Part shown: piece after piece, positions 15,932 through 25,595 of the stretch | Layout: each line of letters starts with the position of its first letter | How positions within the stretch are numbered: the first letter of the stretch is position 1 | Assembly (NCBI RefSeq): GCF_000292915.1 | Contig: NC_018513.1 | Coordinates: 2,232,001-2,296,000, forward strand | Reading direction: 5' to 3' | Source of the DNA: Burkholderia cepacia GG4 | GTDB lineage: Bacteria > Pseudomonadota > Gammaproteobacteria > Burkholderiales > Burkholderiaceae | Length of the DNA stretch: 64,000 nucleotides | Translations under genes and position numbers: made by a program | The notes under the pieces: generated by a model | Databases searched by the model: none | What the model was told of the DNA's origin: nothing | What the model saw: only the letters and a program-made list of their open reading frames with translations

Positions 15932-17292
15932 CAGGCCTCCACGAATGAAAACGACGGCGTCACGGCCGTGCGCGGCAACAACACCGACTGCACGGCGATC
16001 ACCTCGCGCGTCGACTTGAACGCACCGCCGCCGCCGGCCGGCCCGTTCGTATAAAGCGTCTCGACTTCGTTGCCGATGCGCGCGGCCTCGGCGGCGCTCG
16101 CCGCTCGACCGGCCACCCGCACGCGGACTTCGGCCGGCTCGCCGCGCACGACATGCGTCGCGTCGCCGTACAGCGCATCCACGCCAATCAGATCGAAGCG
16201 CAGCTCGGTCGCGGCCACGCCGGTCAGCGCGAGCCGCTCGCGGACGATCTCGAGCGCGAGACGCGCGCGCTCCAGCGCGCCCGGCCCGCCGTACGAGATC
16301 TGCCCTTCGCCGATATGACCGTCGACGTAAGCGACCGACACCTTCAGCGTATCGGTGCGCACGGTGCCGCGTCCGCCCGTCACGCGCACGCGGTCCGGCG
16401 CCTCTTCGGCAACGGCGACGCCCGTGAAATCCGCGACGACGTCGGGCTGCAGGTAGCGCGCCGGATCGTGAATCTCGTACAGCAACTGTTCCTTGCAGGT
16501 CGCCGCGCTCACGCGGCCGCCGGCGTGCGGCACCTTGGTGATCACGACCGAGCCGTCGGCCTCGACTTCACCGATCGGAAACCCGAGCCGCGCGAGATTC
16601 GGCACGTCCTTGTAGCCGGGATCGGCGAAATAGCCGCCCGTCACCTGGCCCGCGCATTCGAGCAGATGGCCGACGACCGTCGCCTGCCCGAGCGTGTCCC
16701 AGTCGTCCATCCGCCAGCCGAACGCGTGGATCAGCGGCGCGGCGAACAGCGACGGATCGGCGACGCGCCCGGTCAGCACGACGTCCGCGCCGGCCGCGAG
16801 CGCGCCGACGATCGGCGCGGCGCCGAGATACGCGTTCGCGGACACGATGCGGTCGCGATACGCGGCGACTTCGTCGCCCGACTCCTCGAAGCGGAACGCG
16901 CCGCGCAGCACGACGTCGAGCACGTCGTCGCCTTCGACCGCCGCGACCTTCAGCCCCGCGAGGCCGAGCGACTGCGCGATCTGCGCGGTGCGCCGCGCGG
17001 CCGCGCGCGGGTTCGCGGCGCCCATGTTCGACACGATGCGCACGCGCCTGGCCGCCGCCACCGGCAGCACGGCGCGCATGCGCGCGTCGAGCAGCGGATC
17101 GTAGCCGAGCGCCGGGTCCTTGCGCCGTACCTGCTGCGCAATCGCGATGGTGCGCTCGGCCAGGCATTCGAAGACGAGATAGTCGAGCTGCCCGTGTTCG
17201 GCCAGTTCGACCGCGGGCTCGATCCGGTCGCCCGAGTAGCCGGCGCCCGCGCCGATGCGCACGCGCCGTTCGTGTGAAGGCTTTGCTGTCAT
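15931..17292 (-). CDS. AtuA-family protein (DUF1446)
   Basis: This 453-residue cytoplasmic protein begins with the typical VRIGAGAGYSGDRIEPAVEL motif and contains VSNMGAANPRAAA and ADVVLTGRVADPSLFAAPL, all characteristic of the DUF1446/AtuA family. Its biochemical activity is not known to me. It lies 39 nt after the CitMHS gene and is coupled to the small AtuA-related gene, forming a three-gene operon under the divergent LysR regulator. CitMHS-AtuA-LysR grouping points to uptake and use of a carboxylate. Confidence 0.88.
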   Translation of the reverse strand: MTAKPSHERRVRIGAGAGYSGDRIEPAVELAEHGQLDYLVFECLAERTIAIAQQVRRKDPALGYDPLLDARMRAVLPVAAARRVRIVSNMGAANPRAAARRTAQIAQSLGLAGLKVAAVEGDDVLDVVLRGAFRFEESGDEVAAYRDRIVSANAYLGAAPIVGALAAGADVVLTGRVADPSLFAAPLIHAFGWRMDDWDTLGQATVVGHLLECAGQVTGGYFADPGYKDVPNLARLGFPIGEVEADGSVVITKVPHAGGRVSAATCKEQLLYEIHDPARYLQPDVVADFTGVAVAEEAPDRVRVTGGRGTVRTDTLKVSVAYVDGHIGEGQISYGGPGALERARLALEIVRERLALTGVAATELRFDLIGVDALYGDATHVVRGEPAEVRVRVAGRAASAAEAARIGNEVETLYTNGPAGGGGAFKSTREVIAVQSVLLPRTAVTPSFSFVEA

Positions 17293-17331
17293 GTCAGTAC
17301 CGTCGTCCGGCGAGCGCGCCGCCGGGAAAAA

Positions 17332-18630
17332 TCAAAAGATGCCCAGCACGACGCACGCGATCGTCATCACGATCGATGCGCCGAACAGCAGCGGAAACGT
17401 GAATTTCTGGTGCTCGGCCAGCTCGATCCCGCACAGGCCGACGACGAGGAACGTCGCGGGCGTCAGCGGGCTGACCGGAAACCCGGTCGTCATCTGGCCG
17501 AGCAGCGCGGCCTGCCCGACCTGCACGGCCGGCACGCCGAGTTGGCCGGCCACTTCCGCGATCACCGGCAGCACGCCGAAGTAGAACGAATCGGGATCGA
17601 ACAGCATGCTGAGCGGCATCGACGCGAGGCCGAGCACGACCGGGATGTGGCCGGCCATCGACGGCGGCACGAAACCGACCGCCGCCTGCGCCATCGCCTT
17701 CAGCATCCCGCTGCCCTGCATGATCCCGGTGAACACGCCGGCCGCGAGCAGGATGCCGGCCATCATCAGCGCCGCGCGCGCATGGGCGTCGATGCGTTTT
17801 CTCTGCATGTCGACATCCGGGTAGTTCACCATCAGCGCGACGCACAGCCCGACCATGAACATGATCGCGGGCGGGATCTTCTCGCCCATCACGACCATTG
17901 TGCCGAGCACGACGAGCGTCAGCACGAGGTTGAACCAGAACAGGTGCGGCCGGCGCAGCGCCTGCTCGTCGGGCGTCAGCTCGCGTTTGGGCAGCGGAAT
18001 CGACCCATCGTCGCGCGACAGGCCGAGCCGCTTCTCCTCGCGCCGCCCGAGCCAGTACGCGACGCCGAACACGAACACGAGCCCGATCACCTGCACCGGA
18101 ATCAGCGGATTGAACAGCGTCGACACCGGCAGGTGCAGCGACGCCGATGCGCGGATCATCGGCCCCGTCCACGGCAGGAAGTTGATGCCCGCAGCCATCG
18201 ACACGGCCGCGGCCAGCACGCGGCGGTCCATCCTCAGCCGGTCGTACAGCGGCAGCACCGCGGGAATCGTCACGAGAAAGCACACGGCGCCCGAGCCGTC
18301 GAGGTGGATCAGCAGCGCGAGCAGCGTCGTGCCCATCACGATGCGCGTGGGCCGCGTGCCGACCGCGCGCAGGATGCGGTCGATGATCGGGTCGAGCGTG
18401 CCGGCGTCGGTGATCGTCCCGAAATAGAGGATCGCGAACACGAACATCCCGACGACGGGCGCGAGGCCCTTCAGCCCGTCGATGACGAACTTGCTCGTGT
18501 GCAGCCCGAAGCCGCCGAGCAGCGACGCCGCGATCGGCACGACGATCAGCGCGACGAGCGGCGACATGCGCCTGGACAGAATCGCGGCCAGCAGCACGAC
18601 GATCGTGCCCAGCCCAAGTAACGGCAGCAT
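17332..18630 (-). CDS. CitMHS-family citrate/divalent metal:proton symporter
   Basis: This 432-residue inner-membrane transporter has about 11-12 hydrophobic segments. It matches the CitMHS family in the N-terminal ILSRRMSPLVALIVVPI and in LIHLDGSGAVCFLVTIPA and INFLPWTGPMIRASA. The family imports metal-citrate or similar carboxylates with protons. GGAG stands about 7 nt before the ATG at 18630. It is first in the operon with the two AtuA genes and divergent from lysR by 97 nt, the classic arrangement for a LysR-regulated promoter. Confidence 0.92.
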   Translation of the reverse strand: MLPLLGLGTIVVLLAAILSRRMSPLVALIVVPIAASLLGGFGLHTSKFVIDGLKGLAPVVGMFVFAILYFGTITDAGTLDPIIDRILRAVGTRPTRIVMGTTLLALLIHLDGSGAVCFLVTIPAVLPLYDRLRMDRRVLAAAVSMAAGINFLPWTGPMIRASASLHLPVSTLFNPLIPVQVIGLVFVFGVAYWLGRREEKRLGLSRDDGSIPLPKRELTPDEQALRRPHLFWFNLVLTLVVLGTMVVMGEKIPPAIMFMVGLCVALMVNYPDVDMQRKRIDAHARAALMMAGILLAAGVFTGIMQGSGMLKAMAQAAVGFVPPSMAGHIPVVLGLASMPLSMLFDPDSFYFGVLPVIAEVAGQLGVPAVQVGQAALLGQMTTGFPVSPLTPATFLVVGLCGIELAEHQKFTFPLLFGASIVMTIACVVLGIF

Positions 18631-18727
18631 CCGTGTCTCCTACCTTGTCTTTTGTTGGAGACGAGCGTAAGGTCGGCGCAGCGATAGCACAATTGAAATG
18701 ATTTGATCGCAGCAATCACGAATCGTT

Positions 18728-19624
18728 ATGGATCTGAACCTTCGCGACATCCGCGCGTTCGTCACCGTCGCGCACGCCGGCAACTTCACGCGCGCGGCCG
18801 CGCGCCTGCACCTGTCGCAGCCCGCGCTGACCGTGCAGATCCGGCGCCTCGAGGAAATCGTCGGCGCGCGGCTGTTCGACCGCAACAGCCGCAGCGTCGC
18901 GCTCACGCAGACCGGGCGCGAACTGCTGCCGCTCCTGCAGCGCTCGCTCGACGACATGGAGCGCGTGCTGCGCGATGCGCGCGCGCTCGGCGAAGGCGCG
19001 AGCGGCACGGTGCGGCTTGCGTGCCTGCCGACCTTCGCGTCGAGCTTGCTGCCGGAGCTGATCCAGTCGTTCCGGCGCGACGTGCCGCGCGCGGCCTTCG
19101 AGATTCGCGACGGCGTCGCGAGCCTCGTCACCGCGCTGGTGCGCAACGAGGAGGCTGACCTCGGGCTGACCGGCGGCGATACGTTCGACGCGTCGCTGGA
19201 CGTGCTGTATGCGGGCGCCGACCAGCTCGTCGCCGTGTGCCCGCAGGATCATCCGCTCGCGCGCAAGCGGCGCGTGCGCACCGCCGATGTCGCCGCCGTG
19301 CCGCTCGTGTTGACCGCACAGGGCACGAGCGTGCGCAGCGTCGTCGATGCCGCGCTGGAAGCGGCCGGCTGCACGCCCGACATCGCGTGCGAGCCGACCT
19401 ACATGATGACGGCCGTCGCGATGGTGCGCGGCGGCCTCGGCGTGACGATCCTGCCGGCGAGCGCGCGCGAGGTGCGTGCCGAGCCCGACCTCGTCGTGAA
19501 GCCGATCGACGATCCCGCGTTCGTGCGGCCGATCGCGCTCGTCGCGAAGCGCGGGCGCACGCTGCCGCGCGTCGCGCAGGCGTTCGCCGACGTGATGTTG
19601 GCGGCCTTGAAACAGCGCGCGTGA
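18728..19624 (+). CDS. LysR-family transcriptional regulator
   Basis: This 298-residue protein has an N-terminal winged helix (DIRAFVTVAHAGNFTRAAAR, then QPALTVQIRRLEEIVGARLF) and a C-terminal periplasmic-binding-like effector domain (about 90-295). The divergent CitMHS-AtuA operon 97 nt away is the probable target, with a carboxylate as probable co-inducer. Both are inferred from position. Confidence 0.92.
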   Translation: MDLNLRDIRAFVTVAHAGNFTRAAARLHLSQPALTVQIRRLEEIVGARLFDRNSRSVALTQTGRELLPLLQRSLDDMERVLRDARALGEGASGTVRLACLPTFASSLLPELIQSFRRDVPRAAFEIRDGVASLVTALVRNEEADLGLTGGDTFDASLDVLYAGADQLVAVCPQDHPLARKRRVRTADVAAVPLVLTAQGTSVRSVVDAALEAAGCTPDIACEPTYMMTAVAMVRGGLGVTILPASAREVRAEPDLVVKPIDDPAFVRPIALVAKRGRTLPRVAQAFADVMLAALKQRA

Positions 19625-19664
19625 ACCGCGCGCCTGACACGACGGCCGGCAGCGGGCCGGATGC

Positions 19665-20258
19665 TTACTGCGAGTCCGGCTGCTCCGGATCGACGTGCAG
19701 CGATTCGCCGATCGCATAGAAGTTGCCGCCCGCGATGTAGTGCAGGCTGCGCAGCGCGGGATCGGCCGATTCGAAATACCAGTGGCCGTCGCGGAACACG
19801 CGCGTGTCGGACCATGCGCCGACCACCTCGCCGATGAACAGGTCGTAGGTCTGCTGGTTGTGCGGCTCGGGAATCAGCTTGCACGCGAGCCAGCCGGAGC
19901 AGCCGGCGACGAACGGCAGGTCGTGGCCTGCGACGTCGAACAGCGTGACGCCGGCTTCGCGCAGCTTGTCCGGCCGCTCGGCGAGACTGTGGCTGCCGAC
20001 CGCATGCGTGAGCTGCAACTGCGCGGCCGTCGGCACCTGGATCACGAAGGTGCCGCTGCGCTCGACGAGCTCGCGCGTCTTCGCGGACTTGTCGAGCACG
20101 ACCGTCAGCTTCGGCGGCAGGAAATCGAGCGCGCAGGCCCACGCGGCGGCCATCACGTTGTCGACGCCGTCGTGGCGGGCCGATACGAGCACGGTCGGGC
20201 CGTGGTTGAGGAGACGGTAGGCTTTCTTCAGCTCCACCGGAGCGATGTGACTATCCAT
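19665..20258 (-). CDS. Flavin reductase-like / FMN-binding split-barrel protein
   Basis: This 197-residue protein has the flavin reductase-like fold (TVLVSARHDGVDNVMAAAWA near the N-terminus, then LDKSAKTRELVERSGTFVIQ). Members bind FMN and reduce it with NAD(P)H or act as small oxidoreductases. The start at MDSHIAPVEL (20258) is preceded by GGGAACC, a weak site. It is convergent with lysR and separated by 161 nt from the iron-locus gene upstream, so it is probably an independent unit. The partner oxygenase, if any, is not nearby. Confidence 0.85.
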   Translation of the reverse strand: MDSHIAPVELKKAYRLLNHGPTVLVSARHDGVDNVMAAAWACALDFLPPKLTVVLDKSAKTRELVERSGTFVIQVPTAAQLQLTHAVGSHSLAERPDKLREAGVTLFDVAGHDLPFVAGCSGWLACKLIPEPHNQQTYDLFIGEVVGAWSDTRVFRDGHWYFESADPALRSLHYIAGGNFYAIGESLHVDPEQPDSQ

Positions 20259-20419
20259 ACGGGTTCCCTGGTGAGCGGCGCGACGCGCGCCGGCCGATGC
20301 CCGCATTCTCGCACTCCATGCCGATCGCCGCTGACGGTGCGCGTGGGCACGCGTGTCAGATGACCGGGGCGGCCTGCCTCCGGTCATGTGACACGCGCGC
20401 CGCCCGGCACAGTGCTGCG

Positions 20420-21196
20420 TCAGCGCCGCCCCGCCGCCCAGTCGACCGCCGCGTCGAACAGTGCGACGCCAGCCGGCGACAGGTTCGCGAACGTGTCGTT
20501 GTCGAGGAAGAACATCACGCGGCGCGCCGGCGCGAGCGTTTCGTAGTCCATCGTCGCGCCCTTCTCGTACGCGAAGATCGCGGCCTTGTCCGGCTGCCCG
20601 TACACGGTCGCGATCGTGATCGCGCCGAGCCCCGGCTTGCCCCAGCTCATCGGCGCCTGCTTGCCGTACACGTTGCTCGTGCCGGCCGGCAGTCCGGCCG
20701 CGATCGGATGCGGCGCGTTGACGAGCCACAGATAGCGTTCCTTGCCCGTTTCGCCGAAGTCGACGTCGCGGCGCTTGCCCGTCATCGCGAGGTCGTCGAG
20801 CAGATCGTTCTCCCACGTGACGAGCGGCTTGTCGAGCGTGCGCCAGCCGGGCCGCACGTTCTTCGACGACACCGTCGACGAGATCACGACAAGGTCGGCA
20901 TCGCGCGCCGCATCGGGCGTCGCGTTCTCGTCGATCAGGCGCACCGCGTAGCCACGCTCGCCGAGGTGCTGGCCGATGCGTTCGTCGACCTTCAGGTTCG
21001 GGCCGCGCAACTGCACGAGCATCGCGACGCGCGTGACGGGCGGCGCCGCCACGACGGCATCGGCAGCGGCGGCGGGAGCGCTTGCCGACAGGCCCGTGCA
21101 CAACGCGAGCGCCGCGCCCGCGAGCGAGCGCAACGCGCGACGCCGCGTGCCGGCGGCCAGGGCGCGCACGGCGCTGGTCTTCATGTTCCGGTTCAT
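20420..21196 (-). CDS. Periplasmic protein of unknown function at the end of the iron-uptake operon
   Basis: This 258-residue protein has a long basic N-region and signal peptide (MNRNMKTSAV start; hydrophobic core LAGAALALCTGLSAS; cleavage near APAAA). GGAGAAG lies about 6 nt before the chosen ATG. The mature part starts with an alternating alpha/beta pattern (VTRVAMLVQLRGPNLKVDER, DADLVVISSTVS, NAPHPIAAGLPAG) resembling class I glutamine-amidotransferase/ThuA-type Rossmann folds, without an obvious catalytic Cys triad. It follows the TonB receptor by 81 nt and may be co-transcribed. A role with the imported metal complex is only inferred. Confidence 0.75.
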   Translation of the reverse strand: MNRNMKTSAVRALAAGTRRRALRSLAGAALALCTGLSASAPAAAADAVVAAPPVTRVAMLVQLRGPNLKVDERIGQHLGERGYAVRLIDENATPDAARDADLVVISSTVSSKNVRPGWRTLDKPLVTWENDLLDDLAMTGKRRDVDFGETGKERYLWLVNAPHPIAAGLPAGTSNVYGKQAPMSWGKPGLGAITIATVYGQPDKAAIFAYEKGATMDYETLAPARRVMFFLDNDTFANLSPAGVALFDAAVDWAAGRR

Positions 21197-21277
21197 CAGT
21201 TCTTCTCCGAAGCCGCGCGCCGTCATGCGCGACGCGCGGCGAGTGCGTGAATCAAGTGGATTGCGTGGATTGCGCGT

Positions 21278-23869
21278 TCAGAACTTCAACGTCGTCAGCA
21301 ACGACACCTGTCGCGCGTCGCCGACCGCGACGAAATAGCGATTCGCGCTCGACGGGTAGTACGTGCGGTTGAACAGGTTCTTCACGTTCAGCTGGAACGA
21401 CAGCTTCTGCTTGCCGAGCCGCGTGTCGTACGTCGCGAACGCGTCGGCGAGCACGTACGACGGCAGCGTGAAGCTGTTCGCCGAATCGCCGGGCCGCGCG
21501 CCGACGTAGCGCGCGGCCGCGCCGACGCGCAGGTCGTCGCCGCCGACCAGCGTACCGACGTCGTAGACGGCCGCGAGCGACGCGGTATGGCGCGCGACGT
21601 TCCACAGCTGGTTGCCCGCATACCGCGGATCCTCGGTCGTCCTCGCATCGATGTACGCATAGCTCGCGATCACGTTCACGCGTTCGCCGAACTTGCCCGA
21701 CAGATCGAGCTCGACGCCGCGCGAACGCGCCCTGCCCGACGTCCGCCAGTCGGTCAGCTTCGTCGCATCGTTGAACTGCGACACGAGCACGTTCTTCTTG
21801 TCGATGTTGAACAGCGCGAGCGTGCCGGTCATCCCGCCCGGCAAGTCGAGCTTGCCGCCCACTTCCCACGCGGTCGCCTCCTCGGGCGGCGTCGCGCCGT
21901 CGATCACGAAGGTCCCGCCCGCCAGCGGCGCGATCGACGACGACGGTTTCAGCGACTGCGAATAGCTGCCGTACAGCGAGAACGCATCGGTCCACTTGTA
22001 GACGACGCCCGCGCGCGGCAGCCACTTCGAGCCGCTCAGGTCGGTGTTCGCCTTGAACGGCCGGCCGCGCCCCGCGACCTGGTTGTACGTGATGTAGCGC
22101 AGCCCGCCCGACACGATCCACTTGTCGGTCAGGTGAACGGTGTCCTGGAAGAACGCGGACGCATCGTGCAGCGTGTCGGTCTGGTCGCTGTCGCTCGCGG
22201 ACACCGTGCTCGACGGCGACAGCAGCCCGTACACCGGATCGACGTAGCTGAACGGCGTCTTCACCGCCTGGCGCAGCATGTCCTTGCGATAGATGCGGCG
22301 GTATTCGGTATCGAAGCCGACCTGCACGTCGTGGCGCATCCCCGCGAGCGTCAGCTTGCCGTTCACGTAGCCGATGCCGTAGCTGTCGGTGCTGAGCGAG
22401 CCGTGCGTCGCGTCGTTGCTGCGCGACAGCGTGCCCGTCACGGGATCGACACCGGTCGTGCGCAGCTGGTTCGCGTCATAGGTCTCGCGGTTGTAGCTGT
22501 AGCCGAAATGCGCGCTCCAGTCCGCGTTGAACTGGTGATCGACGCTCAACTGCGCGAGCTGCGAGTCGCCGTCCATGTTGTTGAACGGCTCGTCGATCCG
22601 CCGCCGCGCCGGAATGTCGAGCGGCGCGTTGGTGCGCGGATCGAGTGCGGTACCGCGATCGAACGGCGAATGGAACTTCCGGTATTCGTAGGACACGACG
22701 ACCTGCGTATCGCGGCCGTACCACGCGAGCGACGGCGCGACGAAGGTCTGCCGGTATTCGCCGAAGTTGCGCCAGTACTGCTCATTCGACTGGTCGACGA
22801 TCAGCCGGTACGCGAGCCGCGAATCGCCGATCGGCCCGGTCGAGTCGAAGGTCGCGCTGCCGCCGTTCTTGCCGTGCCCGAACGTCGACGCGCCGAGCGA
22901 AATCGCGTTGTAGCGCGTGAGTTGCGGCTGCTTGCTGACCACGTTGACGATGCCGCCCGGATCCATCAGCCCGTACAGCAGCGACGTCGGCCCCTTCAGC
23001 ACTTCGACGGTGTCGACCGCCGCGTTGAACGAGCGCCCCTGCACGATCGGCATCCCGTTGTGCATGATCGAGCCGTCGCGGTTGTCGCCGAAGCCGCGCT
23101 TCATGATCGTGTCCTGCGTGCCCGCGAGCGTGTTGCCCTGCGTGATGCCGCTCACGTTGCCGAGCGCGTCGTCGAGATTGCGCGGACGCTGGTCGCGCAG
23201 CACCTGCGCGGACACGACGTTGACGGCCTGCGCGGTATCGAGCAACGGGATGTCGGTGCGCAGCGCGCCCGCTTCCTTGGCCGGCCGGTAGCTGTCGGCG
23301 CGCAGCGCGCTGCCGCGCACGATGATCGTCGGCAGTTCGGCGGCCGCGCCGGTACCGGCCGCCGCGACCGGTGCGACCGAGCCGTTCGCACGCGTCAGCG
23401 TATAGCCGCCGCCCGGCTGGCGCAGCGCGACGAGCCCCGTGCCCGCCAGCAGGCGATCGAGCGCGCCGGCGACGTCGAACTGGCCGTGCACGCCGCCGCT
23501 CGTGCGGCCGGCGGTCAGTTCGGCGGGGAACGCGAGCAGGATGCCCGCGTCGCGCCCGAACCGGTTCAGCGCCGCTTCGAGCGGGCCTGCCGGGATGTCG
23601 AACGCGCGACGCGACGCGCGCGGCGCGGCGCTCGCCGCGTCGGCGTCGGTATCGGCCAGCACGGGCAGCGGCAGCAGCGCCGACAGCAGGACGGCGCCGG
23701 CCAGCCGGCGGGCCAGGCGGCCTGCTCCGGCAGGTGCGGCGGACTCGGCGCGGCGCGATGCGCGCGGCAGATGACGGGCGGGCGCCGAACGGCGCCGATG
23801 CGTGAGACGGATGGAAGCCATGATCGAGGTGTCGGTGGACGATGAGCCAATGCTGCTTTCATGACTCAT
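21278..23869 (-). CDS. TonB-dependent siderophore receptor with signalling (STN) domain
   Basis: This 863-residue outer-membrane receptor has a long basic leader, a signal peptide (LAGAVLLSALLPLPVLADTD), and an STN secretin/TonB short domain (about 90-145: FDIPAGPLEAALNRFGRDAG). A plug domain follows (ALGNVSGITQGN, then TVEVLKGPTSLLYGLMDPGG) and then a 22-strand barrel ending LLTTLKF with C-terminal Phe. The STN domain means that it passes a signal to the FecR-type anti-sigma factor encoded 54 nt upstream. An alternative start is Met17 (23821); neither start has a strong ribosome site. The ligand is probably a ferric siderophore, identity unknown. Confidence 0.93.
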   Translation of the reverse strand: MSHESSIGSSSTDTSIMASIRLTHRRRSAPARHLPRASRRAESAAPAGAGRLARRLAGAVLLSALLPLPVLADTDADAASAAPRASRRAFDIPAGPLEAALNRFGRDAGILLAFPAELTAGRTSGGVHGQFDVAGALDRLLAGTGLVALRQPGGGYTLTRANGSVAPVAAAGTGAAAELPTIIVRGSALRADSYRPAKEAGALRTDIPLLDTAQAVNVVSAQVLRDQRPRNLDDALGNVSGITQGNTLAGTQDTIMKRGFGDNRDGSIMHNGMPIVQGRSFNAAVDTVEVLKGPTSLLYGLMDPGGIVNVVSKQPQLTRYNAISLGASTFGHGKNGGSATFDSTGPIGDSRLAYRLIVDQSNEQYWRNFGEYRQTFVAPSLAWYGRDTQVVVSYEYRKFHSPFDRGTALDPRTNAPLDIPARRRIDEPFNNMDGDSQLAQLSVDHQFNADWSAHFGYSYNRETYDANQLRTTGVDPVTGTLSRSNDATHGSLSTDSYGIGYVNGKLTLAGMRHDVQVGFDTEYRRIYRKDMLRQAVKTPFSYVDPVYGLLSPSSTVSASDSDQTDTLHDASAFFQDTVHLTDKWIVSGGLRYITYNQVAGRGRPFKANTDLSGSKWLPRAGVVYKWTDAFSLYGSYSQSLKPSSSIAPLAGGTFVIDGATPPEEATAWEVGGKLDLPGGMTGTLALFNIDKKNVLVSQFNDATKLTDWRTSGRARSRGVELDLSGKFGERVNVIASYAYIDARTTEDPRYAGNQLWNVARHTASLAAVYDVGTLVGGDDLRVGAAARYVGARPGDSANSFTLPSYVLADAFATYDTRLGKQKLSFQLNVKNLFNRTYYPSSANRYFVAVGDARQVSLLTTLKF

Positions 23870-23923
23870 GTCACGCGAACATCGAGAAACAGCTCAGGGA
23901 AACGAAACTATTTTTTGGTGCGC

Positions 23924-24910
23924 TCACGAACGGGCCGGCACGACCGTCGCCCAGTAGCGCGTCAGGTACGCGACGTCGATCGGCAGAGTCGCCTTCAGCG
24001 TGTCGAGCACGCGCTCGGGATAGTCGAGCGGATAGGTGCCCGACACGCGCAGGTCGGCCACGGCCGCATCGCAACGCAGGCTGCCGCGGCGATAGCGGTC
24101 GAGCTCGGCAACCAGATCCGCGAGACGCATGCGCGATGCGACGAGCATGCCGGTCGTCCATGCCGACGCATACGCATCGAGCGGCGCCGGCGTGCCGATC
24201 GCGTCGTGCGTGAAATCCGCGCCCTCGCCCGCCGCGATCACGCGCGTGCCGGCCGCCGCAGCGACGGGCTGCACGCGCACGGCGCCCGCGAACACCTCGA
24301 CGCGCGTCGCGCCGTCGCGCTGCCGCACCGCGAAGCGCGTGCCGAGCGGGCGCAGCTCGCCTTGCGCGGTCGCGACCATGAGCGGCCGCGCGGGGGTGCG
24401 AGCGTCGTGCCCGCTGGTCACCATGATCGTGCCACGCAGCAGTCGCAGGCGGCGTGCCGTGTCGTCGAAGCGCACGTCGAGCGCGCTATCGGTATCGAGC
24501 ACGACGACCGTGCGATCCGCGAGCGTCACCGTGCGCCGCTCGCCGACCGCGGTACGCAGGTCCGCCGGCCAGATCGCCGCGCGCCGCACGGGGTCGGCCA
24601 TCCAGGCCGCAGCCCCCGAGAACAGCAGCACGGTGAGCGCCTTCACGGCCGCGCGGCGGCGGCCCGCACGCGGCGGCAGCAGCGCCGCATGCGCGGCCTG
24701 CGTGTCGAGCCCGGCCGCGAGCCGGCCGAACCGCCCTTCCATCGTTTCGATATGACGCCAGGCGGCGTCGTGCGCCGGATCCTCGGCGCGCCAGCGCGCG
24801 AGCGCGGTCGCGAACGCGTCGTCGGTTCGGCCGGCCTGCCGGTCGACCCACCATTCGACCGCGCGACGCGCGACCTGCGGCGGCACCGCCGGCACACCCG
24901 GGGCGGCCAT
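23924..24910 (-). CDS. FecR-family anti-sigma factor / signal transducer
   Basis: This 328-residue single-pass inner-membrane protein has an N-terminal cytoplasmic anti-sigma domain (AVEWWVDRQAGRTDDAFATA, then WRAEDPAHDAAWRHIE), a membrane segment (about 90-108, VKALTVLLFSGAAAW) and a periplasmic FecR domain (VGERRTVTLADRTVVVLDTD). It relays the state of the TonB receptor to the sigma factor encoded 2 nt upstream. Gene order fecI-fecR-receptor is canonical. Confidence 0.93.
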   Translation of the reverse strand: MAAPGVPAVPPQVARRAVEWWVDRQAGRTDDAFATALARWRAEDPAHDAAWRHIETMEGRFGRLAAGLDTQAAHAALLPPRAGRRRAAVKALTVLLFSGAAAWMADPVRRAAIWPADLRTAVGERRTVTLADRTVVVLDTDSALDVRFDDTARRLRLLRGTIMVTSGHDARTPARPLMVATAQGELRPLGTRFAVRQRDGATRVEVFAGAVRVQPVAAAAGTRVIAAGEGADFTHDAIGTPAPLDAYASAWTTGMLVASRMRLADLVAELDRYRRGSLRCDAAVADLRVSGTYPLDYPERVLDTLKATLPIDVAYLTRYWATVVPARS

Positions 24911-24912
24911 GG

Positions 24913-25422
24913 TCAGACCGCCATCGCGAAGAAACACTGCGTGCCGGCCTTCACGAGATAGCGCTTCACCGTCGCCAGCGATACCCCGAGCTCGCGCGCG
25001 ATCTCGGTCTGCGTGAGCCCGTCGAGCTGCGCAAGCAGGAACGCGCGCTTTGCGGCGAGCGGCAGTCCGTCGAGCATCCGGTCGATCTCGAGCAGCGTCT
25101 CGAACACGACGGCCCGCTCCTCCGGTGACGGCGCATACGCGTCGGGACGCTGCGCGAGCACGTCGAGATACGCGCGCTCGATCTGCTCGCGGCGCCAGTG
25201 GTTCGACAGCACGCGCTGCGCGACCGTCGTCAGGAACGCGCGCGGCTCGTCGGCACCGATCGGCTCGTCGCGGGCCAGCAGCCGCATGAAGGTGTCGTGC
25301 GCGAGATCGGCCGCGCGATGCGCACAGCCGAGCTTCCGGCTCAGCCAGCCGCGCAGCCACGCATGATGGCCTGCGTAGAGGGCGTCGATTTCTCGATGGA
25401 GGGACAGCTTGTCAGCGGACAT
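24913..25422 (-). CDS. FecI-type ECF RNA polymerase sigma factor
   Basis: This 169-residue protein has sigma region 2 (DLAHDTFMRLLAR) and region 4 (LDGLTQTEIARELGVSLATV) without region 3, as in iron-starvation ECF sigma factors. The start at MSADKLSLHR gives the family length; upstream in-frame residues run through the A/T-rich promoter and are not coding. It should drive the downstream receptor genes when FecR is activated. The Fur box at 25458-25476 directly upstream indicates repression by iron. Confidence 0.93.
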   Translation of the reverse strand: MSADKLSLHREIDALYAGHHAWLRGWLSRKLGCAHRAADLAHDTFMRLLARDEPIGADEPRAFLTTVAQRVLSNHWRREQIERAYLDVLAQRPDAYAPSPEERAVVFETLLEIDRMLDGLPLAAKRAFLLAQLDGLTQTEIARELGVSLATVKRYLVKAGTQCFFAMAV

Positions 25423-25457
25423 GGCCGGGTTCCGGAGTGCGCAGGCGGCAGTTTTGT

Positions 25458-25476
25458 AAATGAGAATGATTATTAT
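25458..25476. promoter_or_regulatory. Fur box upstream of the fecI-type sigma gene
   Basis: TGAGAATGATTATTA within 25458-25476 matches the Fur consensus (GATAATGATAATCATTATC) at most positions and lies 36 nt before the sigma-factor ATG, where the promoter should be. Iron-loaded Fur would block transcription there. Confidence 0.75.
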
Positions 25477-25595
25477 ATACAGAAGTGTGCGGGCAACCCG
25501 CGCTATCGGCTGGCGGCTGTGTCGATGGCGCGACAGCATGCGACGCGCGGGCGCGACGCTCGCGCCAATAACATATCCGGGCTGCCGCTCGCCAT

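Noticed and set aside
19646..19660. Short CCGGC-N5-GCCGG hairpin between lysR and the flavin reductase gene
   Set aside because: Only five base pairs and no U-tract; too weak in this base composition to call a terminator.
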